A stretch of DNA of 14,429 nucleotides from Stenotrophomonas sp. (GTDB taxonomy: Bacteria; Pseudomonadota; Gammaproteobacteria; Xanthomonadales; Xanthomonadaceae), in assembly GCA_003525885.1 (NCBI GenBank), contig DQIG01000328.1:2192-16620 (forward strand), in the 5' to 3' direction. The notes under the pieces are model-generated. The model made no database searches. It was given only the letters and a program-made list of their open reading frames with translations, and was not told the DNA's origin. Within the stretch, counting starts at the first letter, position 1. Every line of letters begins with the position of its first letter. Position numbers and translations under genes: made by a program. Below are positions 1 through 8,503 of this stretch, piece after piece.

Positions 1-130
1 CCAACGGCAGCTGGCCTGGGCACGCGACAGCGGCGCACAGCACGTGCTGGTCTATGCGCTGGAGCCGTGGCTGACCCAGGACACGCCGCAGGCGGCGGCG
101 CTGCGGCGGCGCTGGGGGTTGCCTCAGTAG
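1..130 (+). CDS. C-terminal fragment of an unidentified protein
   Basis: An open frame entered at base 2 runs 42 codons to a TAG at 128-130; the start lies outside the window. The visible tail is QRQLAWARDSG, then a hydrophobic strand (HVLVYALEPWL), then a short helix ending in RRRWGLPQ. A buried strand ending in a tryptophan and followed by a helix resembles the last strand of a TIM-barrel hydrolase, for example DUF4434-type proteins. That is an impression from 42 residues, not an assignment. The gene converges on nfrA: its stop overlaps the nfrA stop (124-126, minus) by 7 bp, leaving no room for a terminator between them. Coding is supported by the G/C-rich third positions and the stop falling exactly at the operon end. 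A polysaccharide-active enzyme would suit the neighbourhood, but this is inference. Confidence 0.6.
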   Translation, partial: QRQLAWARDSGAQHVLVYALEPWLTQDTPQAAALRRRWGLPQ

Positions 131-2958
131 TAGAGGATGGCGGTGGCGAACAGGCCCTTCGCGCGCTGCGTATCACCGCCACCGATCGCGAAGCGGTACT
201 GCACGGTCAGGTCCAGGTAGGAACGCGGCGTGTTGTAGTGATCCTCGCGGAACCAGTAGCGCGTGCCCACGCCCGGCCCTGCGCCGAGTGACCAGCTGCG
301 CTGCGTATCGTTGAGTGCGAACGACTGCGCCGGGAACAACGGGTAACGGATGTCACGCACGCGCGAGCGCTGGTCCAGCCAATCCGCTCCCACCACCACA
401 TACGGCGTGACCACCCAGTGGGTCTGCCCGGCACCAAAGCGGAAACTGCGGCCGGCGCGCAGTTCACCGGCAGCGAACCACTGTTCGCGGTGCAGGCGCC
501 CGTTGGCATCGCCGATCCGCCGCACCGGCGTGCCATTGGCATCGAGCGCATCGAGGGTGAAGTGCGCGCTGTTGTCATCCCAGGTATAGCCGCCCTGCGC
601 GTAGCCGCTGACCATCCACCATTGGTTCACGTCGGTACGCAGGTCGGTGCCGTGGTAATAGCCGTATGTCAGGTAGGACATCCAGCCACCGGAACCACTG
701 GCCAACCGATAGCGGGCCAGTGTGCTGGCTTCCAGTGGTGGATTCAGGGCCAACTGCAGGCTGCACTGCACGGCCGCCGAGGCGGGATAGACATCGCCCG
801 CGCGGGTGGCGCTGCCGAGGAACTGGCGGCGCTCGATGCCGGCGCTCAGGCCGGTCTGGCCGAAGGCGTAGCGCATGCCGAACGAAGCGATGGTCGACGG
901 CCAGCCAGTGGTGGAACGCGAATGGCTGAGACGTTCGGCGCGTGCGCGTGCATCCGGTGTCGATTCACCTGTGCATGGGTCCACCGCGCGGATCGATTCG
1001 TAGGTGCCCCCCTGGTCGTACAGGGTGTTGAGCAGCCGCGCGTAGAGCTCCAGCGTGCCGTGCTGGTCGTTGAAAGCCGGAGGGCGCCAGAAGGCTTCCA
1101 GCGTGCTGAACACCGAATCACCCGGTGTACTGATCGCCGCGCCGCCGACATTGGTCGCCGCCTGGCGCGCGCCACGGAAGCCGGCCGAGGCGATCACGCC
1201 CCACTCGCGCGAATAATTGGCAATGGCGTTGCGCACGTTGTAGCGCTGATGCGCATCCAGTGGCAGCTCGCCGGCATCGGCGCGATCAATGGCGCTACGC
1301 AGCAGCGATACCGCTTGTGGATGATCGCCGTTGGCCGCGCTCGCGTATGCCTGGTCGAGCACCACGCTCTTGGGTGCCTTGCCGGTGGCCTCGGCGGCCC
1401 GGAAGTCGGACAGTGCACGCGCCGGTTCGCGTGCCTTCTGGTTGAGGTAGCCGCGTTGCATCAGCGCCCCCGCGTTGTCAGGACGCTGCGCCAGCGCCGT
1501 ATCCAGGCGCTGCCGCGCTTCGTCCTGCTGGCTGCGGTTGCCTGCCGCCAGCGCCGTGGTCAGCAGGCCTTGCAGGCTCGCATCGTCCGGTGCGAGTTGC
1601 GCGGCCTGCCGTGCCTCACCGATGGCCTCGGCGTAATCATGCCGCGCGTAGGCTGCATATGCGCGCTGAGCGGCGCCACCGTCGCCCTGCAGGTCGGCCG
1701 GCATCAGCTCGCAGACGTTGCCTGTGTCACCCGGCTGGCAGTGCTGGAACGGCGCCGGATAGGCCTGCGCACTCATCCGCGGAAGCTCGCGACTGGAACC
1801 GATCGCCTTGGCGCGCTGTTCGATGCCCTGCTGCAGCAATTGCTGTGTCCGTACGTCGCTCTCACCGGCAGGCGCTGCCGCCCTCAGCGGCGCCATCAGT
1901 GCAGCGGCACGTGCGCGATCCCCGGCGGCCAGGGCCGCATCCACGGCCAGCAGGCGCACGTTGCGCTGTTGCCTTGTTGACCCTGGCATTGCGAGCGCCG
2001 CGTCGAAGTCCTCATTGGCGAGCACCGTACTGCCCTGGCGCTGGCGCAGATAGCCGCGCATCACCCGGGCGTTGAGATCCCGGCCGTCGGCCTGCAGCGC
2101 CTGATCGGCACTGCGCTCGGCGTCGGCCAACTGTCCCTGTTGCAGCTGCGCTGTGATCAGCAGCAACCGGTACGAGGCTACCTCTGGTGCCAGTTCGACG
2201 GCGGCGCGCGCCTGCGCGACGGCCGCGGCATCGTCCTGCGTGGACAGCGACCGATAGGCCTGTTGGGCCTGCAGCAGCGCGCGCTGGTGGTCCAGCACCA
2301 CACGCCGCGCGCGCAGTTCATCGACATTCGGCGCGCCCAGCCGCAGCGCGGTGGCAATGGCAGCGTCGGCCTTTTCGGGTTGCTGCTGCGCCTCCAGTGT
2401 GGCCACCCACAGCAACGCCCAGGCGCCCTGCTTCGGCTGCTGCCGGAAAGCCTGCTCGGCCTTGTTGGCGGCCTCTCCCATGCGCCCAGCGTCATAGGCG
2501 GCGTAGGCATCGGTGGCCAGCGCGTAGGCCTGCTGCCTGCTGCGGTCGGCCGCACTGCCGACCGGACGCGATGGCGATGCAGCGCGCGCGCCGGTGCCGT
2601 CCGTGGAGGTGCTGCGTGCAGCGGTGGCAGCCGCCAGCGCTGGCAAGGCCGGATCCTTCAACCCCGCGTCCAGTGCGCGACGCGCCTGCTGCTGCGCCTC
2701 GGCCCCCCGCCCCAGCTTCTGCAACGCATAGATCTGCAGCAGCCGCAGCCGCACCACATCCGGGCGCAGCCGGATGGCCTCAGTGGACTGCTGGTAAGCC
2801 GCGCGGTAGTCACCGCGCTCATAGGCGGCAAACGCCTGCTCGGCGATGCGGTAGGCAGCGCCGGACAGCGGCAGCGCCGCATCGGCCTGTGCCAGCACCG
2901 GCGCGGCGGCCGTGGCCAGTGCCACGGTAATGACGGTGGACAGCAGCGTAGTCTTCAT
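124..2958 (-). CDS. nfrA: NfrA-like outer-membrane TPR/barrel protein (phage N4 receptor family)
   Basis: This 944-residue protein is close in length to E. coli NfrA (about 990). Residues 1-23 are a signal peptide ending VLA, with cleavage expected before QADAA. Residues about 33-580 are alanine-rich helical repeats of TPR type, for example 37-70, 143-175, 245-290, 430-460 and 475-520. Residues about 585-944 switch to alternating aromatic strands (RLLNTLYDQGGTYES, WMSYLTYGYYHGTDL, YLDLTVQYRFAIGGG) and end in ILYY, as expected for an outer-membrane barrel and the NfrA C-terminal domain. C407 and C416 form a possible disulfide. In E. coli NfrA exposes or exports the NfrB-made glycan and is bound by phage N4. 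The architecture resembles BcsC and PgaA, which are TPR plus barrel exporters. The ATG overlaps the nfrB stop as ATGA, with GGAG 10 nt upstream, so translation is probably coupled. It is the last gene of the operon. Confidence 0.88.
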   Translation of the reverse strand: MKTTLLSTVITVALATAAAPVLAQADAALPLSGAAYRIAEQAFAAYERGDYRAAYQQSTEAIRLRPDVVRLRLLQIYALQKLGRGAEAQQQARRALDAGLKDPALPALAAATAARSTSTDGTGARAASPSRPVGSAADRSRQQAYALATDAYAAYDAGRMGEAANKAEQAFRQQPKQGAWALLWVATLEAQQQPEKADAAIATALRLGAPNVDELRARRVVLDHQRALLQAQQAYRSLSTQDDAAAVAQARAAVELAPEVASYRLLLITAQLQQGQLADAERSADQALQADGRDLNARVMRGYLRQRQGSTVLANEDFDAALAMPGSTRQQRNVRLLAVDAALAAGDRARAAALMAPLRAAAPAGESDVRTQQLLQQGIEQRAKAIGSSRELPRMSAQAYPAPFQHCQPGDTGNVCELMPADLQGDGGAAQRAYAAYARHDYAEAIGEARQAAQLAPDDASLQGLLTTALAAGNRSQQDEARQRLDTALAQRPDNAGALMQRGYLNQKAREPARALSDFRAAEATGKAPKSVVLDQAYASAANGDHPQAVSLLRSAIDRADAGELPLDAHQRYNVRNAIANYSREWGVIASAGFRGARQAATNVGGAAISTPGDSVFSTLEAFWRPPAFNDQHGTLELYARLLNTLYDQGGTYESIRAVDPCTGESTPDARARAERLSHSRSTTGWPSTIASFGMRYAFGQTGLSAGIERRQFLGSATRAGDVYPASAAVQCSLQLALNPPLEASTLARYRLASGSGGWMSYLTYGYYHGTDLRTDVNQWWMVSGYAQGGYTWDDNSAHFTLDALDANGTPVRRIGDANGRLHREQWFAAGELRAGRSFRFGAGQTHWVVTPYVVVGADWLDQRSRVRDIRYPLFPAQSFALNDTQRSWSLGAGPGVGTRYWFREDHYNTPRSYLDLTVQYRFAIGGGDTQRAKGLFATAILYY

Positions 2959-5102
2959 GCAGGCAAGGCTCCGGGAGGCCGCGACTGCAGCGCAGCCGCA
3001 CGCCGGCGCTGCTCCTGCATGGCCTGGGCTACGGCATCTTCAGTGGTGATGTCCTGCTTGACCAGGTAATCGCCGATGCGCCCATCGCGCTGCGGCTTGT
3101 ACGCGTCCAGCGCGATCTCGAAGCGTGCGTGGTCGATCAGGCGCATCTCCACCAGCAGGTCGCCCAGCAAGGGTACGTTGTCCAGCTGCCAGTGCTGGTC
3201 GCCGCCGATCAGGCGCAAACCGGCGTTGATTTCGCTTTCGCGGGCGATGCTCTGTTCGATGTGCTCACTGCGGGTTTCCTGCTTCAGCAGCGCCAACGCG
3301 TCTTCGGGCAATGGGCTGGCCACGGCCAGCCGCAGTGTCCCCTCCTGGCGTGGCGGCAGCGGCAGCATGCGCCACTGCACGCAGGCATCGGCACTGACCG
3401 GGAACTGGCAGGCCCGCAGGTAGTCCACATCGATCACCGCGCGCTGCAGGTCCCCCTGGAAGGCGATCGCCTCGGCCAGCGTTTCATCATCCAACCAGCC
3501 GTGGGTGAGCAGGATGCGGCCCAGCGGTTGCTGGCGGCCTTCCTGCTGTTGCTCCAGTGCCTGCTTCAGGCGTTCCGGCTCCACGGCCTGCCAGGTGGTC
3601 AACAGCTCGCCCAGCTGCTTGCGGGTCTGCACCAGCTGTCCCGCATCCGGGAAGTCGTGCATGGTCTTGTCCCAGACCATGCGCTTGCCGAACAGCAGAT
3701 AGGCCAGGAACACCTTCCACGCACGGGCGGTGGCCATGAAGTTGATCATGTTGCCGACCACCATGCGCGGGATCGACATCAGAGCATGCTCCCAGCCGTA
3801 CAGCCGGTTGACGAAGTAGAAGCGCTGCACGACCCGGGTCGCCAGCGCCGCGGTGGTCAGCAGTGCGACATTCATCTGCCAGGTACCGGCCTGGAACACG
3901 CTGGGGAACTGCATCGTCCACACCCCGGTCATCTTCAACAGCCAGAACAGCAGCAACTGCAGGAAGATGATGTACGCAATGATGCTGACGAACGAGGTGA
4001 TGATGCCCTTGCGGTCGCGTGCCAGCAGGTACTTGGTGGCCAGCGAGCCGCGCCAGCCCAGCGACTCCCAGCTCTGCAGGCCGATGCCCAGCACCCAGCG
4101 CGCCTTCTGCCGGTACGAGGCGCGGAAGTTGTCGGGGAAGTACTCGCGCACGCACAGCGCCATCTGCTGGGTGCGCTCGCGTACCGGCCCCCAGCCGAAC
4201 CACGATGGCCGACGCACGCGGAACTGCACCGGGAAGCGGGCGAAGATCGACTGCATGCCCATCGCCGCCAGCCGTGCACCAACATCGTAGTCCTCGGTGA
4301 GGCTGTCGGTGTTGAAGGGCTGGTTGTCGGTCTGCGCACTCAACGCCAGCAATGCCCGCCGCGAGAAGCAGGTACCGACGCCAGCCGACGGCACCATGCC
4401 GGATACGCTCTCGCGAACCACCAGGTCCTTGGCATGCCATTCGGCGAACTCGTCCATGTAGACGCCAGCAACCAGTTCGTACCATTCGCGGTCCAGCGAG
4501 GTGACCGGCAGCTGGATCATGTCCTTGCGCGGCAGCAGGTAGTTGTAGAAGCGCAGCTCCATCGGGTGCAGCACGTCTTCGCTGTCGTGCAGGATCACGC
4601 CGGCGAATTCGATGTCATGGCGCTTCTCGTAATCGAAGATCGCCAGGATCAGCCAGTTCAGGCAGTCGGCCTTGCTGGTCGGCCCGTCGTGCGGCACCTC
4701 CACGCGGCGCAGGCGCTTGTAGCGGCGGCGCATGCGCTCGACTTCGTCGATGGTCTGCTGGTCGTTGGGATAGGTACCGACGAACACGACGTACTCGCGG
4801 TAGTCGAGCACGTTGATCATGTTCTCCACCATCTGCGCGATGACGTCGTACTCCATCCACGCCGGCACCATGATCGCCAGCGGCTGTTCCGGCCGCTGCA
4901 GCAGGTCTTCCTGGGTCAGCGGCCGGTACGCATCACGGCGCTTGATGGTGAGCGCGCGCCAGCTCTCGCGCACCCAGTACCAGACATCGATGAACAGATC
5001 ATCGAGGCTGGAGATCAGGATCAGCACGGCCACCGCCGCCGCCGTGGTTTCCAGGGCGGCGTAGTAGTTGGCCAGCTGGATGTTCCAGAACAGACCGTCC
5101 AC
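2955..5102 (-). CDS. nfrB: NfrB-like glycosyltransferase family 2 with C-terminal MshEN-type c-di-GMP region
   Basis: This 715-residue inner-membrane synthase compares with about 745 residues for E. coli NfrB. A membrane segment lies at about 18-40. The GT2 domain (about 72-345) has LAIMVPAWME at 75-84, a DxD-type metal site HDSED at 172-176, the catalytic-base motif TED at 269-271 and QKARW at 332-336, the QxxRW signature of processive synthases. Membrane helices follow at about 367-388 and 408-422, with further hydrophobic stretches to about 472. From 496 the protein carries MshEN-like c-di-GMP-binding motifs: a 24-6-24 pair at 496-549, a GspE-N-like segment at about 550-635, and a second 24-6-24 pair at 645-698. 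The start is GTG, 6 nt after the upstream stop and in the same frame, with AGGA 12 nt upstream. By homology it polymerises UDP-ManNAc under c-di-GMP control; substrate and regulation are inferred here. Confidence 0.9.
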   Translation of the reverse strand: MDGLFWNIQLANYYAALETTAAAVAVLILISSLDDLFIDVWYWVRESWRALTIKRRDAYRPLTQEDLLQRPEQPLAIMVPAWMEYDVIAQMVENMINVLDYREYVVFVGTYPNDQQTIDEVERMRRRYKRLRRVEVPHDGPTSKADCLNWLILAIFDYEKRHDIEFAGVILHDSEDVLHPMELRFYNYLLPRKDMIQLPVTSLDREWYELVAGVYMDEFAEWHAKDLVVRESVSGMVPSAGVGTCFSRRALLALSAQTDNQPFNTDSLTEDYDVGARLAAMGMQSIFARFPVQFRVRRPSWFGWGPVRERTQQMALCVREYFPDNFRASYRQKARWVLGIGLQSWESLGWRGSLATKYLLARDRKGIITSFVSIIAYIIFLQLLLFWLLKMTGVWTMQFPSVFQAGTWQMNVALLTTAALATRVVQRFYFVNRLYGWEHALMSIPRMVVGNMINFMATARAWKVFLAYLLFGKRMVWDKTMHDFPDAGQLVQTRKQLGELLTTWQAVEPERLKQALEQQQEGRQQPLGRILLTHGWLDDETLAEAIAFQGDLQRAVIDVDYLRACQFPVSADACVQWRMLPLPPRQEGTLRLAVASPLPEDALALLKQETRSEHIEQSIARESEINAGLRLIGGDQHWQLDNVPLLGDLLVEMRLIDHARFEIALDAYKPQRDGRIGDYLVKQDITTEDAVAQAMQEQRRRAAALQSRPPGALPA

Positions 5103-5108
5103 GATGGA

Positions 5109-7310
5109 TCAATGTCCTGCGTTGGCGGACTTGCGGCGGCGTACCTGGGTGACGCGGGCGGCCAGCAGCGCGAACACGATCACGCCGACCAGCAGCAGCA
5201 ACCAGACCATGTGCCGTTCCCACTTCGATTGCGGATTGCCATCCTGCGCGATGCGCGTGCCATAGGGATCCTGGCGGTCGAATTCGCGCACGGCATCACT
5301 GCCATCAAGCACGGCCAGATCGCCGCGCAGCAGCCGGAAGGGAGCGGTGAACGACGGTGCCTGCACACCGAGGTCGTTGTAGAGAACGCCCAGCTGGCCG
5401 CCGGATGTGCCCACCTGCACCACTGCGGCGCGATCCAGGCCGCTGACATCCAGCAGCGGCTGCGACGTGCCACCGATCAGCAGGTGGCCGTCCTTCAGGC
5501 CGGCCACGTCGACACCGGCCGGTGCGACGCCGAAGGCCAGCCATGGCGCGCCTGGGCTGACCGCGGCACCGGCGTCGACCACCTTCAGCTCCGACGCCTC
5601 CGGCGAAGCGCCCACTGCACTGGCCACCGCGATGACCTTGCCAAGCGAGGCCGGCGCATCCTGCAGCCAGGCGCCGGGCACGAACACCTGGTTACCGCGT
5701 GACAACTGGCTGCTGGCACCGACGAAATCACTGCCCAGCGAACGCTTGGCCAGGGTCAGGTGGCTGCTGGGCAGGATCGATACCGGATAGCCGGTGGCCG
5801 GATCGTGGCAGTAGGGGCGTGCCGGCTGGCGCAGGAAGCTGACACGGATCTCGTTGCGCGCCGAAAGCGCGTAGGCCGGCACCTTGGCCACCAGCCGTTG
5901 CGGCTGGCCGTTGGCCGACAGCACCTTGCCGCCCAGCAGATAGTCGTTGAAGTAGATCGTCGCCACTGCGCCCTGCCCGGCCGCGTTGGGGGCTGCCGAG
6001 ACATCGATCACCACCTGCTCGGGCAGGCGGCCGTCGGCCGACAGCGCACCGAGATCGAAGCTGGCGCTGCGATCGGCGCGGGTGACCACCTCCATCGTGC
6101 CGGCGATGTTGCCGAGCCGGCTCAGCAGCACCTGGTCACCATCCAGTCTGGGCGTTCCTGCTGCGCTGACCTGCAGGCTGCGGCCCAGCGCATAGCTGCG
6201 CCACTGTTCGGCGAACAGCCCGGCGACCTTGCCCGCCGCTGCCGGGTCGACCACCAGCGTCGGACGCCCGGCCACGGCCACCACGCTGACCGACGCGTTG
6301 GCGGCGGGCTTTTCCAGGCCGCCCATGTCGGTGCCGCGCCACGCGGCGAACGCGGTGCCCGCATCAGCGCCAGCCGCGCCGACCTGTGCGGCCAGCGCAT
6401 CCAGCGCCGCACGTACACCGGCGCGCAATGCGTCGCTGCCGATCATCACATCGGCGGCCAACGGTCCACTGTCACGCAACGACAGCAGCGCCCCCACTTC
6501 GGCCAGATCCTTGATCGCATGCGCACGCTCGCCCGCGGCCAGCGCGGCATAGGCGGGCACGCCCTGCAGGCTGGCCGGGATGCTGATGCCGGCCAGGTCG
6601 ACACTGTCACCGACCTTGGGCAGCGCCACCACCTGTACCTGCTTGCCGCCGGCCTGCAATGCGGTACCGATGCGCCAGGCCGCGTCATAGGCGGGCGCCT
6701 GCAACGCCTTGCCATCCACCAGCAGGCGCACCTGCGGTGGCAGCGCCCCCCACGCCTTGGCCACGGAATCCACGGCGCGGCCGTCGAAGCGGTAGCTGAA
6801 GCGCGAGTCCGGCGACAGCCGCAGCACGTTGGCCGGCGCGCTCTGGTCGGCACATTGGTAGTCGGACACGATCGACCACCAGCCGACGCCGACCCGCACG
6901 AAGCCGTTCTGGCGGGGGTCGCCATCGATGGCCAGCAGCTGGCTGGCGTCACCCTGTGCATCGGTGATCGAGCGCGCGGCGATCGGATCGCCATCGACCG
7001 ACCACAACCCCGAGGTACGCCCGGCGTGCCCGCGCACATAACGTCCATCGAGCTGCAGCTGCGCATCGCGGGTGGCAACGCCGGCCGGCACTGGCAGGTA
7101 GATCTCGCGCTGGCTCTCCTGCCCGCTCAGTACCAGCGGCTGGCGGAAGCCGAGTTCGCGCAGGGTCATCTGCCGGTTCACCGTGCTGTCACCGCTCCAT
7201 TCGGCGAACTGGCCGGCGACGCTGTCGGCGGCATGGGCACTGCCGACCACGCCCGACAGGACGAACGCGGCGGCGGAAACAAACAGGGGAGAGCGGCCGG
7301 TCTGGGTCAT
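5109..7310 (-). CDS. BcsB-like periplasmic, membrane-anchored polysaccharide synthase partner
   Basis: This 733-residue protein resembles the cellulose synthase subunit BcsB in length (E. coli BcsB is about 780) and layout. Residues 1-27 are a signal peptide ending AHA. A first beta-rich region (about 45-200) contains TLRELGF at 49-55. An alpha/beta region follows. A second beta-rich region (about 400-520) has IYFNDYLLGG at 452-461, and another alpha/beta region spans about 540-670. A single membrane helix at 701-720 precedes a basic cytoplasmic tail (RRRK at 724-727). This matches the carbohydrate-binding/flavodoxin-like repeats and C-terminal anchor of BcsB, which guides nascent glucan from BcsA. 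Only two cysteines remain (C153, C501). Its ATG overlaps the wecB stop as ATGA and it ends 6 nt before nfrB. It probably guides the NfrB product across the periplasm; that job is inferred. E. coli nfrAB is followed by ybcH, with no BcsB-like gene that I know of. Confidence 0.8.
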   Translation of the reverse strand: MTQTGRSPLFVSAAAFVLSGVVGSAHAADSVAGQFAEWSGDSTVNRQMTLRELGFRQPLVLSGQESQREIYLPVPAGVATRDAQLQLDGRYVRGHAGRTSGLWSVDGDPIAARSITDAQGDASQLLAIDGDPRQNGFVRVGVGWWSIVSDYQCADQSAPANVLRLSPDSRFSYRFDGRAVDSVAKAWGALPPQVRLLVDGKALQAPAYDAAWRIGTALQAGGKQVQVVALPKVGDSVDLAGISIPASLQGVPAYAALAAGERAHAIKDLAEVGALLSLRDSGPLAADVMIGSDALRAGVRAALDALAAQVGAAGADAGTAFAAWRGTDMGGLEKPAANASVSVVAVAGRPTLVVDPAAAGKVAGLFAEQWRSYALGRSLQVSAAGTPRLDGDQVLLSRLGNIAGTMEVVTRADRSASFDLGALSADGRLPEQVVIDVSAAPNAAGQGAVATIYFNDYLLGGKVLSANGQPQRLVAKVPAYALSARNEIRVSFLRQPARPYCHDPATGYPVSILPSSHLTLAKRSLGSDFVGASSQLSRGNQVFVPGAWLQDAPASLGKVIAVASAVGASPEASELKVVDAGAAVSPGAPWLAFGVAPAGVDVAGLKDGHLLIGGTSQPLLDVSGLDRAAVVQVGTSGGQLGVLYNDLGVQAPSFTAPFRLLRGDLAVLDGSDAVREFDRQDPYGTRIAQDGNPQSKWERHMVWLLLLVGVIVFALLAARVTQVRRRKSANAGH

Positions 7311-8491
7311 GGCGTCACTTCATGCGGATGGGGGTAGGCGGCACCGCCGCTGCGGAGACCGGGCGAGAATTCGGGAAGGGGCGTACCGCGCAGGGCGGCG
7401 ACGATGCGGGCGCTGGCGCGGCCGTCCCCGTAGGGGCTGGCATCAGGATCGAAGCGGGCCGGCTGCGGTGGCTGGGCCAGTGCCGCACTGACCCCCTCGA
7501 CGATGCGCGAGGGCGTGGTGCCGACCAGCGTCACCACGCCGGCCTCAACCGCCTCCGGGCGTTCGGTGACGTCGCGCATCACCAGCACCGGTTTGGCCAG
7601 CGCCGGCGCTTCTTCCTGCACGCCACCGGAGTCGGTCAGGATGACGTCGGCGCGCTGCATCAGGCGCACGAAGCGCAGGTAATCCTGTGGCGGCACCAGG
7701 TGCACGTTGTCCAGGTTGCCGAGGTGGGCATTGACCGGCCCCTGCACGTTCGGATTGAGGTGCACCGGGTACAGCACCTGCAGGTCCGGCCGCCGGGCCA
7801 GTTCGGCCAGCGCACGGCAGATGTCCTCGAAGCCCTGGCCGAAGCTCTCGCGGCGGTGGCCGGTGACCAGCAGCAGGCGGCGCCCGGGGTCGAGCATGTG
7901 GAAGGGTTCGTCAGCATGGGCGCGCAGTGCCGGATCAGCATCCAGGCGCTGCACGGTCTGCTGCAGGGCATCGATGACGGTGTTGCCGGTGACCAGGATC
8001 TGCCCGCCCAGATGCTCACGGGCCAGGTTGGCGCGCGAGCCGGGGGTAGGCGCATACAGCTGATGGCCGACCACATCGATCACCCGCCGGTTCATCTCTT
8101 CCGGCCACGGCCGGTTGATGTCGCCGGTGCGCAGGCCGGCCTCGACATGGCCGATCGGGATGCGGTGGTGGAACGCGGCCAGGGCGGCGGTCATCGCCGT
8201 GGTGGTATCGCCGTGCACCAGCACCCGGTCGGGGCGGACCTGCGTGTACAGCGCGTCAAGCCGCTCGAACAGCCTGGCACACAGGCCATTGAGGGTCTGG
8301 TTGGGCACCATGACATCAAGGTCATGGTCGGCCGTGATCTCGAACAGCGACATCACCTGATCGAGCATTGCCCGGTGCTGGCCGGTGATGCAGACCACCG
8401 ATTCGATGTCCGCGGCCTGTGCCAGGGCCCGTACCAACGGCCCCATCTTGATCGCTTCCGGTCGGGTGCCAAACACCGACAGGACCTTCAC
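7307..8491 (-). CDS. wecB: UDP-N-acetylglucosamine 2-epimerase (non-hydrolysing)
   Basis: WecB interconverts UDP-GlcNAc and UDP-ManNAc in the cytoplasm. From the chosen GTG at 8489-8491 the protein has 394 residues and begins VKVLSVFGTRPEAIKMGPL, aligning end to end with E. coli WecB (MKVLTVFGTRPEAIKM). A GGGAG ribosome site lies 7 nt upstream. A longer TTG start at 8527 would add 12 unconserved residues and has no ribosome site. Active-site residues fall at the E. coli positions: R10, K15, D95 (GDTTT), E117 (HVEAG), E131 (WPEE), and the histidine of GHRRESFG at 212. SGGVQEEAP and the KPVLVMRDVTERPEAVEAG block are also present. It is the first gene of the operon and overlaps the BcsB-like gene by 4 nt (ATGA). 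Its placement makes it the dedicated supplier of UDP-ManNAc for NfrB, in contrast to E. coli, where wecB sits in the enterobacterial common antigen cluster. Confidence 0.95.
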   Translation of the reverse strand: MKVLSVFGTRPEAIKMGPLVRALAQAADIESVVCITGQHRAMLDQVMSLFEITADHDLDVMVPNQTLNGLCARLFERLDALYTQVRPDRVLVHGDTTTAMTAALAAFHHRIPIGHVEAGLRTGDINRPWPEEMNRRVIDVVGHQLYAPTPGSRANLAREHLGGQILVTGNTVIDALQQTVQRLDADPALRAHADEPFHMLDPGRRLLLVTGHRRESFGQGFEDICRALAELARRPDLQVLYPVHLNPNVQGPVNAHLGNLDNVHLVPPQDYLRFVRLMQRADVILTDSGGVQEEAPALAKPVLVMRDVTERPEAVEAGVVTLVGTTPSRIVEGVSAALAQPPQPARFDPDASPYGDGRASARIVAALRGTPLPEFSPGLRSGGAAYPHPHEVTP

Positions 8492-8498
8492 CGGTGCG

Positions 8499-8503
8499 CT
8501 CCC
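8499..8503 (-). promoter_or_regulatory. ribosome binding site that decides the wecB start
   Basis: The minus strand reads GGGAG, then 7 nt, then GTG (8491-8489). The spacing is ideal, and this start gives the conserved WecB N-terminus. No comparable site precedes the TTG at 8527. Confidence 0.75.

Noticed and set aside
418..1980. 520-codon plus-strand open frame opposite nfrA
   Set aside because: It has no ribosome site or recognisable domain, and its low-complexity A/G/R/H-rich product is what GC3-biased coding on the other strand produces.
3129..5702. 857-codon plus-strand open frame opposite nfrB and the BcsB-like gene
   Set aside because: It runs straight across the junction of two well-supported minus-strand genes and has H/Q/V-rich shadow composition.
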